A stretch of DNA of 12,471 bases from Alphaproteobacteria bacterium (GTDB taxonomy: Bacteria > Pseudomonadota > Alphaproteobacteria > UBA6615): contig JABDJY010000076.1 of NCBI GenBank assembly GCA_013003285.1, forward strand, positions 1 through 12,471. Reading direction: 5' to 3'. Shown here piece by piece: positions 1-6,612 of this stretch. Numbering within the stretch: position 1 is the stretch's first letter; each line of letters opens with the position of its first letter. The notes under the pieces are model-generated. The model had not been told where the DNA came from and ran no database searches. It was given only the letters and a program-made list of their open reading frames with translations. The translations under genes were made by a program, and so were the position numbers.

Positions 1-1
1 A

Positions 2-427
2 CGTTTGATGGCGCTCTACCGCGAATTGGACACGTTTCCCGAAGTCACCAGCGTACTGGCCCGACTGAAGGAAGGCGGTATGCAAACCGCCATTCTGTCG
101 AACGGCGCCCCCGATATGCTCAATGCCGGCGTGGTGGCGGCCGGGCTCGACACTCTTCTCGACGCGGTGCTATCAGTCGAGGATGTCGGCGTGTTCAAGC
201 CCGATCCTCGGGTCTATCAACTGGCGGTCGACCGGCTCGGCGTAGTGCCATCTGAAATTTGCTTCATGTCGTCCAATGGGTGGGATGCGGTCGGCGCCGC
301 CGCGTTCGGCTTTCGCGTGGTCTGGATAAACCGCTACAAGCAACCCGCCGAGCAGCTGCCCGCCACGCCCGATATCGAGCTCGACTCCCTGTCACCCGTG
401 CCGGCATTGCTGGGTATGCCCGGTTAA
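2..427 (+). CDS. Haloacid dehalogenase, type II (HAD superfamily), C-terminal part; 5' end outside window
   Basis: This is the C-terminal two thirds of a HAD-superfamily hydrolase of the L-2-haloacid dehalogenase (type II) group. Such enzymes hydrolyse 2-haloalkanoic acids to 2-hydroxy acids through an aspartyl-ester intermediate in the cytoplasm. The reading frame is open to the left edge, so the true start and the nucleophile Asp of motif I are missing. Counting from the first ATG (base 8 is residue 2), I see motif II as LSNG (about residues 31-34), the motif III lysine in VFKPDPRVY (Lys65), and the SSNGWD motif (89-94) followed by GAAAFGF. The SSNxWD form is typical of type II dehalogenases rather than phosphatases. 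The visible 140 residues compare with about 220-230 for a full protein. The stop codon directly abuts the ATG of the next gene, so the two are almost certainly co-transcribed. The family is clear, but the natural substrate is not; many family members are not proven dehalogenases. Confidence 0.88.
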   Translation, partial: RLMALYRELDTFPEVTSVLARLKEGGMQTAILSNGAPDMLNAGVVAAGLDTLLDAVLSVEDVGVFKPDPRVYQLAVDRLGVVPSEICFMSSNGWDAVGAAAFGFRVVWINRYKQPAEQLPATPDIELDSLSPVPALLGMPG

Positions 428-1435
428 ATGGACACTCAAACGGCCCCCTTGTCGCCACCTCGATACGAGGACATCAAAGCAGCCGCGGCGCGTATTTCGG
501 GCGTGGCGGTGCGCACGCCGTTGCTGGAAAGCGCCGCGCTGAACGACGCCATTGGCGGACGCGTTCTGCTAAAGGCGGAAATGCTACAGCGTACCGGATC
601 GTTCAAGTTTCGCGGCGCCTATAATTTCATCTCGCAGCTCGACGATGATCAACGCCGCCGCGGTGTGGCGGCCTATTCGTCGGGCAATCACGCCCAGGGC
701 GTTGCCGCAGCCGCCGCCCTGCTCGGCGCCCCGGCAACCATCGTGATGCCGGCCGACGCGCCGAATATCAAGCTCGACAATACGCGCGCGCTGGGCGCGA
801 CGGTCGTCACCTATGATCGGCACACCGAGCCGCGCGAGGAAATCACCGCGCAGATTGCGGCAGAGAGCGGTGCGACCATCATCCCTCCCTACGACCATCC
901 CTGGACGATCCAAGGCCAAGGTACGGTCGGACTGGAAATCGCGGCCCAGGCCGCCGAGATCGGCGCCACTCCCGATGCGGTGCTCGTGTGCTGCGGCGGC
1001 GGTGGACTGACCGCCGGCGTCGCTACGGTGTTCGCTGAGATATCGCCCTCAACCCAAATTCATACCGTCGAGCCGGAGTGTTTCGACGACACTGCGCGAT
1101 CAATCGCGACCGGCCGCATAGTGTCGAACCAACCGGGCGGGCATTCGATCTGCGACGCCCTGCTCGCGCCGATGCCCGGCACATTGACCTTGTCGATCAA
1201 CAGCCGCCTGGTCAGCAGCGGTGTGACGGTTTCCGATGACGATGTTCGTGAGGCGATGATATTTGCCTGGCAAAAGCTCAAACTGGTCGTTGAGCCCGGC
1301 GGCGCCGTGGCGCTGGCGGCCGTCTTGAGCGGCGCGATGGAATGTAAGGACCGGACAATCGCCGTCGTACTTTCAGGCGGTAATGTGGACGCCGCGCTGT
1401 TCAGCGAGATAATACAGCGCGAAACGGCGGCTTAG
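428..1435 (+). CDS. PLP-dependent threonine/serine dehydratase (fold type II, no ACT domain)
   Basis: A 335-residue enzyme of the threonine/serine ammonia-lyase family (tryptophan synthase beta fold). Members eliminate water then ammonia from threonine or serine to give 2-oxobutanoate or pyruvate; relatives include serine racemase and hydroxyaspartate dehydratase. The PLP-binding lysine is Lys60 in GSFKFRGA. SSGNHAQG (84-91) is the substrate/carboxylate loop, CCGGGGLTAG (188-197) is the phosphate-binding glycine loop, and LSGGNVD (315-321) lies near the C-terminus. The length and the end at QRETAA show that the C-terminal regulatory ACT domain of biosynthetic IlvA is absent. It therefore resembles the catabolic TdcB type or the broader serine/threonine dehydratase group. 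Its ATG follows the dehalogenase stop with no intervening base, which implies translational coupling. The stop overlaps the convergent bactofilin stop by 4 bp. The family is certain; the exact substrate is not. Confidence 0.93.
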   Translation: MDTQTAPLSPPRYEDIKAAAARISGVAVRTPLLESAALNDAIGGRVLLKAEMLQRTGSFKFRGAYNFISQLDDDQRRRGVAAYSSGNHAQGVAAAAALLGAPATIVMPADAPNIKLDNTRALGATVVTYDRHTEPREEITAQIAAESGATIIPPYDHPWTIQGQGTVGLEIAAQAAEIGATPDAVLVCCGGGGLTAGVATVFAEISPSTQIHTVEPECFDDTARSIATGRIVSNQPGGHSICDALLAPMPGTLTLSINSRLVSSGVTVSDDDVREAMIFAWQKLKLVVEPGGAVALAAVLSGAMECKDRTIAVVLSGGNVDAALFSEIIQRETAA

Positions 1436-1818
1436 CTACTTTCGTCGCTCACCAAATTGAGGTTGGTTTGCTGGGATTCGCGGCGAACCAGTTTCCCCTC
1501 GACGCGCGCATGCGCCTCGATCGATACGTTTTCGTGGACGATGTCGCCATTGATCGACGCCGAAGCCGAAATCGACAGATTGGTCACCTGCAGTTCCCCC
1601 ACCACTGTGCCATGAATATCGGCGACTTCGCATTTGACCTGACCGTGGACCTCGCCCCCTTCGCCCAATGTCAGCTCGTGGCACTCGATATCGCCGACGA
1701 CCTTCCCCTCGACCTGGACCGTTCCCGGCGATTCAATATTTCCGGTGATCGTCATGTCCTTACTGACAATCGACGGCAGACCGGAGGGCACGTCGCTACG
1801 CTCAGTTTTTGAAAACAT
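1432..1818 (-). CDS. Bactofilin (polymer-forming cytoskeletal protein, DUF583)
   Basis: A 128-residue bactofilin. These proteins polymerise without nucleotide into beta-helical filaments that often sit on the inner face of the cytoplasmic membrane and place cell-wall enzymes. The core, about residues 21-114, is a run of short beta-helix rungs with repeating hydrophobic-x-G patterns: VEGKVVGDI near 36, VHGQV near 57, IHGTVVGEL near 68, INGDIV near 89 and VEGKLV near 106. The ends are short and unstructured: MFSKTERSD... at the front, and a polar tail after about residue 115. The length is normal for the family. The ATG at 1818 has AAGGG upstream with about 10 nt spacing. The gene overlaps the end of the M23 peptidase gene by 17 bp, so the two are co-transcribed. 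Bactofilin next to an M23 peptidase is a known functional pair (for example BacA-LmdC in Hyphomonas and Rhodomicrobium, CcmA-Csd1 in Helicobacter). Confidence 0.93.
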   Translation of the reverse strand: MFSKTERSDVPSGLPSIVSKDMTITGNIESPGTVQVEGKVVGDIECHELTLGEGGEVHGQVKCEVADIHGTVVGELQVTNLSISASASINGDIVHENVSIEAHARVEGKLVRRESQQTNLNLVSDESS

Positions 1819-3232
1819 ATTGTCCAGCCCTTAGGAAGTTTGCAGGGTCCAATTGTTGGCCGTCGACCATAATCTCATAGTGCAAATGGTTGGACGTGCT
1901 GCGGCCGGTACTGCCGACCAATCCAACTTTTTCACGAAACTCCAACTTCTGGCCGCGCTTTACGAAGATCCGCGACATATGCGCGTAGCGGGTACGAATG
2001 CCCAGACCGTGATCGACCTCGACGGTTTTTCCGTAACCGCCGTTCCAGCCGACAAAAGCGACCGTACCGGGCGCGGTAACGTGGATCGGAATTCTTTTAC
2101 GGCTGGCGAAATCCAACCCGGGATGCATGGCCAGCGTATTCTTGAACGGATCGCGACGCCGGCCAAATCCACTGCTCAACCGGACTTCATCGAGCGGCGC
2201 AGCGAAGGGAATATGCTTCATCAAACCCTGGAGACCCTGCAATCGCAGAAGACGCTGCTCGACCGCAACCAATCTCTCACCGGTTTCCGATCCCGGTTCG
2301 TCGTCGAGCGACAATAACGGACCGCCGACACCCTCCAGCAGCTCCGAGCGCTCTCCCAAAACGCGCTCCAGCATCAGGGGAATGTCCAATCCGGCAACCA
2401 CCAAGGTTCGCTCAAGTGCGCTGATACCCTGATTTGCGCTCTCGCCCAGCCGGTTTATCGATTCCGATTGGGAGGATGCGAAAAGTTCCAGTTGCTCGGA
2501 TAAATTAGCGACACGGTCGTTTAACAGGCCGCGTTCGTAGGCAACGCGAGCGCGTTCCTCGGCGGTCGCTTCCAGCGCGTTGCGCGCCAATTGCAACTCA
2601 TCGGCTAGGCCGCGTTGATCCTGGTTCGCCTCTTCGATCTTATCCTTCAACCGTGCGATCTGCGCGTTTGAATCTTCGATTTTCTTGGCCAGCTTTAAGC
2701 GTTCGGCCTGTTCCGCCTTGGTCCGCTTCCGAGCGTCGCTGAGTTGACGGCTGATGTCCGCCTGGCCATCGCGGGTGCGATCCAAATCTTGGTTTAGCTG
2801 CGCCACATCGCGGTCGCGGGCATCGCGAATTTCGGTAAGCCGCGTCCGTTCCGCCTCTAGATTTTCGAGCTCATCGCGCAGCTCGGCATTCCGTTCGGCG
2901 ATTTGCGCGTTCGCCGCCACCTGCTGATCGATCGACCCCGCGCGCTTCTCAAGCTCGCGGGTCAGATTGTCGATCTCATCCTGCATGTTGCGGATAACGC
3001 GATCGGACGTCGCGATGCGAACATTGCGTTCGGCAACGACCAGCGCATTCGACACATAGCCTGCGCTTGAAAAGCCCAGCCAGCCAACGATCAGGGCCAC
3101 AAAAGCGATAAAACTTATCTGACCAAACCGCCCCACGCCCAAATAACGGACATGACCGCCCGAGCGCAGAATAAATTCGCGGCGCGGCGGCACCATACGC
3201 GCCAGCAGAGATATGAACTTCGAGTAAGACAT
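1802..3232 (-). CDS. M23 family metallopeptidase, membrane-anchored with long coiled coil (LmdC/MepM-like)
   Basis: A 476-residue predicted peptidoglycan endopeptidase, or a regulator of one. It has a cytoplasmic, Arg-rich N-terminus (1-37), one membrane segment at about 38-62, a long periplasmic coiled coil at roughly 65-275 rich in Glu, Arg, Leu and Ala, a linker, and a LytM/M23 domain from about 345 to 470. The zinc ligands appear intact: His370 and Asp374 in MHPGLDF, His418 in YAHMS, and His449/His451 in NHLHYEI, so the domain is probably catalytically active rather than a degenerate EnvC/NlpD-type activator. SGFGRRRDP before the first motif is typical of the family. The start is ATG at 3232; the ribosome site is weak. 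It lies 63 bp downstream of the nitrile hydratase alpha gene on the same strand and overlaps the following bactofilin gene by 17 bp. Context points to wall hydrolysis positioned by the bactofilin, controlling cell shape or stalk/bud formation. Confidence 0.93.
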   Translation of the reverse strand: MSYSKFISLLARMVPPRREFILRSGGHVRYLGVGRFGQISFIAFVALIVGWLGFSSAGYVSNALVVAERNVRIATSDRVIRNMQDEIDNLTRELEKRAGSIDQQVAANAQIAERNAELRDELENLEAERTRLTEIRDARDRDVAQLNQDLDRTRDGQADISRQLSDARKRTKAEQAERLKLAKKIEDSNAQIARLKDKIEEANQDQRGLADELQLARNALEATAEERARVAYERGLLNDRVANLSEQLELFASSQSESINRLGESANQGISALERTLVVAGLDIPLMLERVLGERSELLEGVGGPLLSLDDEPGSETGERLVAVEQRLLRLQGLQGLMKHIPFAAPLDEVRLSSGFGRRRDPFKNTLAMHPGLDFASRKRIPIHVTAPGTVAFVGWNGGYGKTVEVDHGLGIRTRYAHMSRIFVKRGQKLEFREKVGLVGSTGRSTSNHLHYEIMVDGQQLDPANFLRAGQYVFKN

Positions 3233-3295
3233 GTTCAGGAGAAATTATCCTCGAGGGGTTTCAACATATAGTTAACGCTGCTTTAAATCCGGGAG

Positions 3296-3946
3296 CTATT
3301 CGCCTGGACCCCGAATATCGGCCACACCGATCATACTGTCGCGCGACACCAGCTCCGCCAGCTGCTCCTCGCTCCAATCCTCAGTGCCGGCTGGGCGCTG
3401 GGGCAACACGAGGTAGCGCAAATCGGCATTACTGTCATGTACGCGCACCTGCTTATCTTCCGGGATCGAAGTGCCAAATTCGGTCAATATGGAGCGCGGT
3501 TCACGGACGGCGCGGGCGCGATAATCGCGGCGCTTATACCAGGCCGGCGGAATGCCCAAGATCGCGCGCGGATAACAAGAGCACAGCGTGCACACCACCA
3601 TGTTGTGGACATCGTCGGTATTTTCGATCACGCATAATTCGGTCGGCCGCATATCGACACCGAATTCGCGAACCGCGGCGTCGCCTTCACTCAACAGGCG
3701 CTGCTTGAAATCATCATCGACCCAGGCCCGGGCGACGATTCGGGCGCCGAGTTCGGTGCCCTTTTCGTCCATCATTTCTATCGCCCTATGAATCTCCTCG
3801 GCCGAGATCACGCCTTTTTCAATCAACAGCTCACGAACCGCGGTCTCCAGCGTTTCGGCTTTGATCGGGGGCCGGTCGTCGTTTTGTATTGGCTTGCCAT
3901 CATGGGTGTGCGTGGCATGCATGTGATCGGGATGATGGTCGCTCAT
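3296..3946 (-). CDS. nthA: Nitrile hydratase alpha subunit, cobalt type (or thiocyanate hydrolase gamma-like)
   Basis: A 216-residue metal-bearing subunit of the nitrile hydratase family. Nitrile hydratase converts nitriles to amides; the closely related thiocyanate hydrolase converts thiocyanate to carbonyl sulfide and ammonia. The claw-setting motif is V-C-T-L-C-S-C (Cys119, Cys122, Cys124). Thr after the first Cys is the form associated with non-corrin cobalt; iron enzymes usually have Ser. In known enzymes the last two cysteines are oxidised to sulfinic and sulfenic acid. Other family marks are ARAWVDDDFKQRLL (about 72-85), YPRAILGIPPAWYK after the claw, and a C-terminal VADIRGPGE. The N-terminus has six histidines within residues 4-15 before the usual domain begins near residue 30. 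ATG at 3946 has only a short GAG ribosome site. The gene follows two half-beta genes on the same strand. The family is certain; nitrile versus thiocyanate as substrate is open. Confidence 0.95.
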   Translation of the reverse strand: MSDHHPDHMHATHTHDGKPIQNDDRPPIKAETLETAVRELLIEKGVISAEEIHRAIEMMDEKGTELGARIVARAWVDDDFKQRLLSEGDAAVREFGVDMRPTELCVIENTDDVHNMVVCTLCSCYPRAILGIPPAWYKRRDYRARAVREPRSILTEFGTSIPEDKQVRVHDSNADLRYLVLPQRPAGTEDWSEEQLAELVSRDSMIGVADIRGPGE

Positions 3947-3998
3947 GATATTCTCGTGGATTTTGAGATTTCAAAGATGGCGAGATCGCGGGCCTGCA

Positions 3999-4283
3999 TC
4001 AGGCCGGCTCCAACCAATGTTCGTAGATTTCGATTTCCAGACTGTCGTCGGGTTGGCCGTCATAATCGGGCCAGAGCGATTTCTGCGCAAAATTCACCCG
4101 GTACAGCATTTTGTAGGGTAATCCCGATTGCCCATAGGCCAGGGTCTCTGGATTGGGGAACGATCCCACAACCCGTTCGATCACCCCCTCTTTGCCACGC
4201 ACATATTGCGGCGTGCGCACATGGCCGGGTTGGTTGCGTTCGACCACACGGACGGCGTCGCCAGGCTGGAATTTACATTCCAC
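3999..4283 (-). CDS. nthB: Nitrile hydratase beta subunit, C-terminal half as a separate gene (SH3-like barrel)
   Basis: A 94-residue protein that matches only the C-terminal SH3-like domain of nitrile hydratase beta. Family marks are FQPGDAVRVVERNQPGHVR (5-23), TPQYVRGKEGVIE (24-36), the FPNPE segment (42-46) followed by AYG, YRVNF (61-65), LW (70-71), and the C-terminal EHWLEPA (88-94), an almost universal ending for the beta chain. The start is GTG at 4283, preceded by GGAGG with 9 nt spacing, and overlaps the beta-N gene by 11 bp in another frame. Two separate ribosome sites plus the overlap argue for two real genes rather than a sequencing frameshift. In thiocyanate hydrolase the alpha chain corresponds to this half. 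It should pair with the beta-N protein and the alpha subunit to form a heterotrimeric unit. Stop to alpha start is 52 bp. Confidence 0.93.
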   Translation of the reverse strand: MECKFQPGDAVRVVERNQPGHVRTPQYVRGKEGVIERVVGSFPNPETLAYGQSGLPYKMLYRVNFAQKSLWPDYDGQPDDSLEIEIYEHWLEPA

Positions 4284-4599
4284 GGCGCTCTGCCTCCAGG
4301 CGGGCGCGAACCTCGCGCTGTTTTTCGTCGAGCTCTTCCTGGCTGAAGACCCCCTTCTCGAGCATCAGCCACGAGATCGCCTGCAGCCAGCGCTCATAAT
4401 AGGGATATTTGTGATAATCCTCGCCCAGCGCTTCCTGCATTCGGCGTGATTCATCGACCCGCGCCAGCCTGCGTTTGGGGTCGAACAGCAGCATCATCAT
4501 GGCATCGATGCGCTTTTCCCAATGGGTCGGTACATGCTCGTGCACCGCAGGGTCCACCGGTCCAGCCGGCAATCCCCCTAAATCTTGCGGTCCTCGCAT
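4273..4599 (-). CDS. nthB: Nitrile hydratase beta subunit, N-terminal half as a separate gene (thiocyanate hydrolase beta-like)
   Basis: A 108-residue, mostly helical protein matching the N-terminal half of nitrile hydratase beta. The DLGG motif is at 6-9, HWEKRIDAMM at 26-35, and YYERWLQAISWLMLEKGVF at 67-85, followed by the EEL helix. I chose ATG at 4599. It puts DLGG right after the start as in normal beta chains, and it has a strong GGGGAGGGG ribosome site just upstream. A longer TTG start at 4632 would add 11 unconserved residues and leave almost no leader after the promoter. It is the first gene of the minus-strand operon beta-N, beta-C, alpha, the same order as scnB-scnA-scnC of thiocyanate hydrolase. 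Together the two halves make about one normal beta chain (202 residues). Database pipelines may label it a nitrile hydratase accessory protein; the DLGG start and sequence favour a structural half-beta. Separate activator/metallochaperone genes are not seen nearby. Confidence 0.88.
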   Translation of the reverse strand: MRGPQDLGGLPAGPVDPAVHEHVPTHWEKRIDAMMMLLFDPKRRLARVDESRRMQEALGEDYHKYPYYERWLQAISWLMLEKGVFSQEELDEKQREVRARLEAERRGM

Positions 4600-4625
4600 T
4601 CGCCCCTCCCCTAAAAAGCCGCTGC

Positions 4626-4642
4626 GGTCCAACGATCGGACC
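4626..4642. repeat. Short inverted repeat at the predicted transcription start of the nitrile hydratase operon
   Basis: GGTCC (4626-4630) and GGACC (4638-4642) are perfect inverted arms separated by 7 bases. They surround the start point expected from the 4646-4673 promoter. This could be an operator for an unseen regulator or a small leader hairpin. Five-base arms can also arise by chance. Confidence 0.3.
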
Positions 4643-4645
4643 TTA

Positions 4646-4673
4646 ACTATACCAGAACCACGCGCAGGGTCAC
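4646..4673 (-). promoter_or_regulatory. Predicted sigma70-type promoter of the nitrile hydratase operon
   Basis: Read on the minus strand: -35 GTGACC (4668-4673), 16-nt spacer, -10 TATAGT (4646-4651) with a TGG just before it, i.e. an extended -10. Transcription would start near 4639, giving a leader of about 40 nt to the ATG at 4599 with its strong ribosome site. The distance also disfavours the TTG start at 4632. Confidence 0.6.
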
Positions 4674-4770
4674 CGGTTTGGATTCACAAAAACGACCAAT
4701 TCAGGCCAAAATTTAGGTTTGCTCAACGTATTTTGAATAAGACCAATCCACTTGGCAGGAGATCGCCCCC

Positions 4771-5949
4771 GTGGCTATGGACCGACAAACATTAGGCAGA
4801 ACACTCGACGCGGGCCGCACGTCGACGTTGAACTGTTTTGCGACTACCGCCGACATCGCAGCGATGAGCGCCAAAGTGCGCGACAACGATGAAATCGGTC
4901 CACTGTTCCGCAACAAGTACCTGAACAATTGCATCGTTTTGAAGATCATCGCTCTGGTCCGACAGGACCGGCGGCGCACGTTCAACACCGACACCCTGCT
5001 CTATTTTCCCTATAACGCGTCCAATATCTACGAAGGCGGCGATTCGGTCCTCTTCAGCGATGCCAAGCGCGAGGCCATGCTGCGCCATAAATGCGGCTTC
5101 GACCCAAACGATCCGGCCCAGCGCGACGATATCGAGCACGATAACCACCTGCTTGAAATGCTTGCCGACATCCCGACCTTGGATCCGTTTCTCTTGCGCG
5201 AGAAAGCGATGCAGATGGACGTCGCCGGCGAAATCAATCCGGTCTATTTCAACCTTACCCAGGAAGAATGGTCGACATTTCAGGCGCCAATCCGCGAGAA
5301 AATCGACGCCCTCGTTCGCAAGGCATTGGGCGTGACCCACAGCCTCGAAACTTCAGACATCGCAGAGCACGTCACCAACTTCCTCGATAAGATCTGGGAA
5401 GCGCGCGACATCGAGAATATCGAAGCCTTCGTCGATAGCATGGAAATTCCGCGCGACCGCGCGCCGGAATTGTTCTTCGCCTGGAAAGCCATTTGCTATT
5501 ACCAGGCACAGTCGCGCACGCTCGAGCCGTCCCTGAAGAAACTGTTCCAGTGGATCGGCAATCCCCGAACCGCGTTGCCCATCGACCTGATGACATTGCG
5601 CGAAGAGTTACGCGACCAGATCGATGCGGAAATCTCATTGCTAAAGCAGCGCATGCGCGAATATTACAAGGAAACCCAATCGATCCTCGACATCTACGAG
5701 GACAGTTATCTGCAGTTCATCGAAAAGGGTAACCCCGAGCCCTTCAAACGCTTTCTTGGCGATGCCCAGGAGCAGTTTCTAGCCCTCGCCGCATGCCTCA
5801 GCGCAAACGCTCACGCGATAAACCTGCTGGAAGACCAAATACGCCGCGGCGGCGCCCAGGTTTATGCCGTCCAGCATCGCGAGCTGCTCGATTGCCTGCT
5901 GACGATTTACGGCATAGATCGGGCCGAAGCCCTGGCGGCTATCGCCTGA
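4771..5949 (+). CDS. Protein of unknown function, 392 residues, soluble and mainly helical
   Basis: I do not recognise a family. The start is GTG at 4771, with AGGAG at 4757-4761 and 9 nt spacing; ATG at 4777 is also possible but has a 15 nt spacing. There is no signal peptide and no membrane segment. The middle and C-terminal parts are amphipathic and helix-rich. About 275-315 looks coiled-coil-like (REELRDQIDAEISLLKQR, then MREYYKE). The N-terminal third has more aromatic and polar residues, with LLYFPYNASNIYEGGDSV at about 76-93, and an acidic/His patch, DDIEHDNHLLEML (119-131), that could bind metal. The six cysteines (C22, C54, C108, C242, C342, C375) are dispersed, not paired as CxxC. 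Codon use looks like the rest of the chromosome and the gene is long and intact, so it is very probably real. It diverges from the nitrile hydratase operon and converges on the flavin reductase gene with 7 bp between stops. No function is proposed. Confidence 0.85.
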   Translation: MAMDRQTLGRTLDAGRTSTLNCFATTADIAAMSAKVRDNDEIGPLFRNKYLNNCIVLKIIALVRQDRRRTFNTDTLLYFPYNASNIYEGGDSVLFSDAKREAMLRHKCGFDPNDPAQRDDIEHDNHLLEMLADIPTLDPFLLREKAMQMDVAGEINPVYFNLTQEEWSTFQAPIREKIDALVRKALGVTHSLETSDIAEHVTNFLDKIWEARDIENIEAFVDSMEIPRDRAPELFFAWKAICYYQAQSRTLEPSLKKLFQWIGNPRTALPIDLMTLREELRDQIDAEISLLKQRMREYYKETQSILDIYEDSYLQFIEKGNPEPFKRFLGDAQEQFLALAACLSANAHAINLLEDQIRRGGAQVYAVQHRELLDCLLTIYGIDRAEALAAIA

Positions 5950-5956
5950 TACCGCT

Positions 5957-6577
5957 CTAGTCGGGCCGCATCATCGTGAAACCCTCATTGACGACGGCGT
6001 AATCCATATAGCCCAACCGCGCGATCGGCTGCAGCAGGCTAATATCGACGATGCCATCGACGATGACGCTGTCGTCGATATGGATGCCGATCACCTCACC
6101 AATGACCACATGGCTCGGCCGGCCGCTCTTGCTGGCGGGCAGATCGATCACCTTGAAAAGTTTGCATTCAAACGCAGCCGGCGCGGCGGCGACACGTGGC
6201 GGCGCGACGAGTTTGCTGGGCGCCGCCTCGAGGCCGGCCGCCGCCATTTCGTCGACACTGCGCGGCATATGTTCCGCCGTCTTGTTCATTTCTTCCCGCA
6301 AACTCCAATTCGACAGGTTGAAAACGAACTCGCCGGTTTCCTGCACGTTGCGCAGACTGTCCTTCGGGCCCCCATCGGGATGGGTGCCGTTGGGGCAAAA
6401 CATGACGCAGGGCGGGTCATCGGTGACGCCGTTGAAAAAGCTGAACGGCGCGAGGTTCAAATCCCCGGCAGCGCTCATGGTGGTGATCCATCCGATGGGC
6501 CGCGGCACGACCAACGCCTTGAAGGGCGAATAGCGTAGCGGCTCCGGTTTCATATTGACGGCGGGATCGATGAACAT
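5957..6577 (-). CDS. Flavin reductase-like FMN-binding protein (DIM6/NTAB family)
   Basis: A 206-residue protein of the flavin reductase-like/split-barrel FMN-binding family. Members bind FMN; some use NAD(P)H to supply reduced flavin to a partner monooxygenase, while others have undefined redox roles. Family marks are PRPIGWITTMSAAGDLNLAP (25-44) followed by FSFFN, which forms the FMN pocket; DSLRNVQETGEFVFNLS (73-89); GEVIGIHID (160-168); and ARLGYMDYA (186-194). The ending with LGYMDYA is common in the branch of cytoplasmic proteins about 200 residues long. The ATG at 6577 has AGAGG 5 nt upstream. It lies 35 bp downstream of the TetR gene on the same strand, so it is probably co-transcribed with the regulator and controlled together with the divergent dioxygenase-like gene. 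No hydroxylase component is encoded in the window, so a role as a two-component monooxygenase reductase is only inferred. Confidence 0.9.
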   Translation of the reverse strand: MFIDPAVNMKPEPLRYSPFKALVVPRPIGWITTMSAAGDLNLAPFSFFNGVTDDPPCVMFCPNGTHPDGGPKDSLRNVQETGEFVFNLSNWSLREEMNKTAEHMPRSVDEMAAAGLEAAPSKLVAPPRVAAAPAAFECKLFKVIDLPASKSGRPSHVVIGEVIGIHIDDSVIVDGIVDISLLQPIARLGYMDYAVVNEGFTMMRPD

Positions 6578-6612
6578 TGTGGCCTCTAGCGTTGGTGAAC
6601 TCTGATCTGAGA

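Noticed and set aside
4273..4283. The split of the beta chain as a simple frameshift or assembly error
   Set aside because: Each half has its own good ribosome site and start, and the order matches known split-beta enzymes. It cannot be fully excluded without reads or relatives.
4600..4632. TTG start extending the beta-N protein by 11 residues
   Set aside because: The ATG at 4599 has a much stronger ribosome site, puts the DLGG motif at the proper place, and leaves a sensible leader after the predicted promoter.
4792..5340. 182-residue open frame on the minus strand, antisense to the 392-residue protein
   Set aside because: It has no plausible ribosome site or motif and lies fully inside a better-supported gene; long antisense frames are common in GC-rich DNA.
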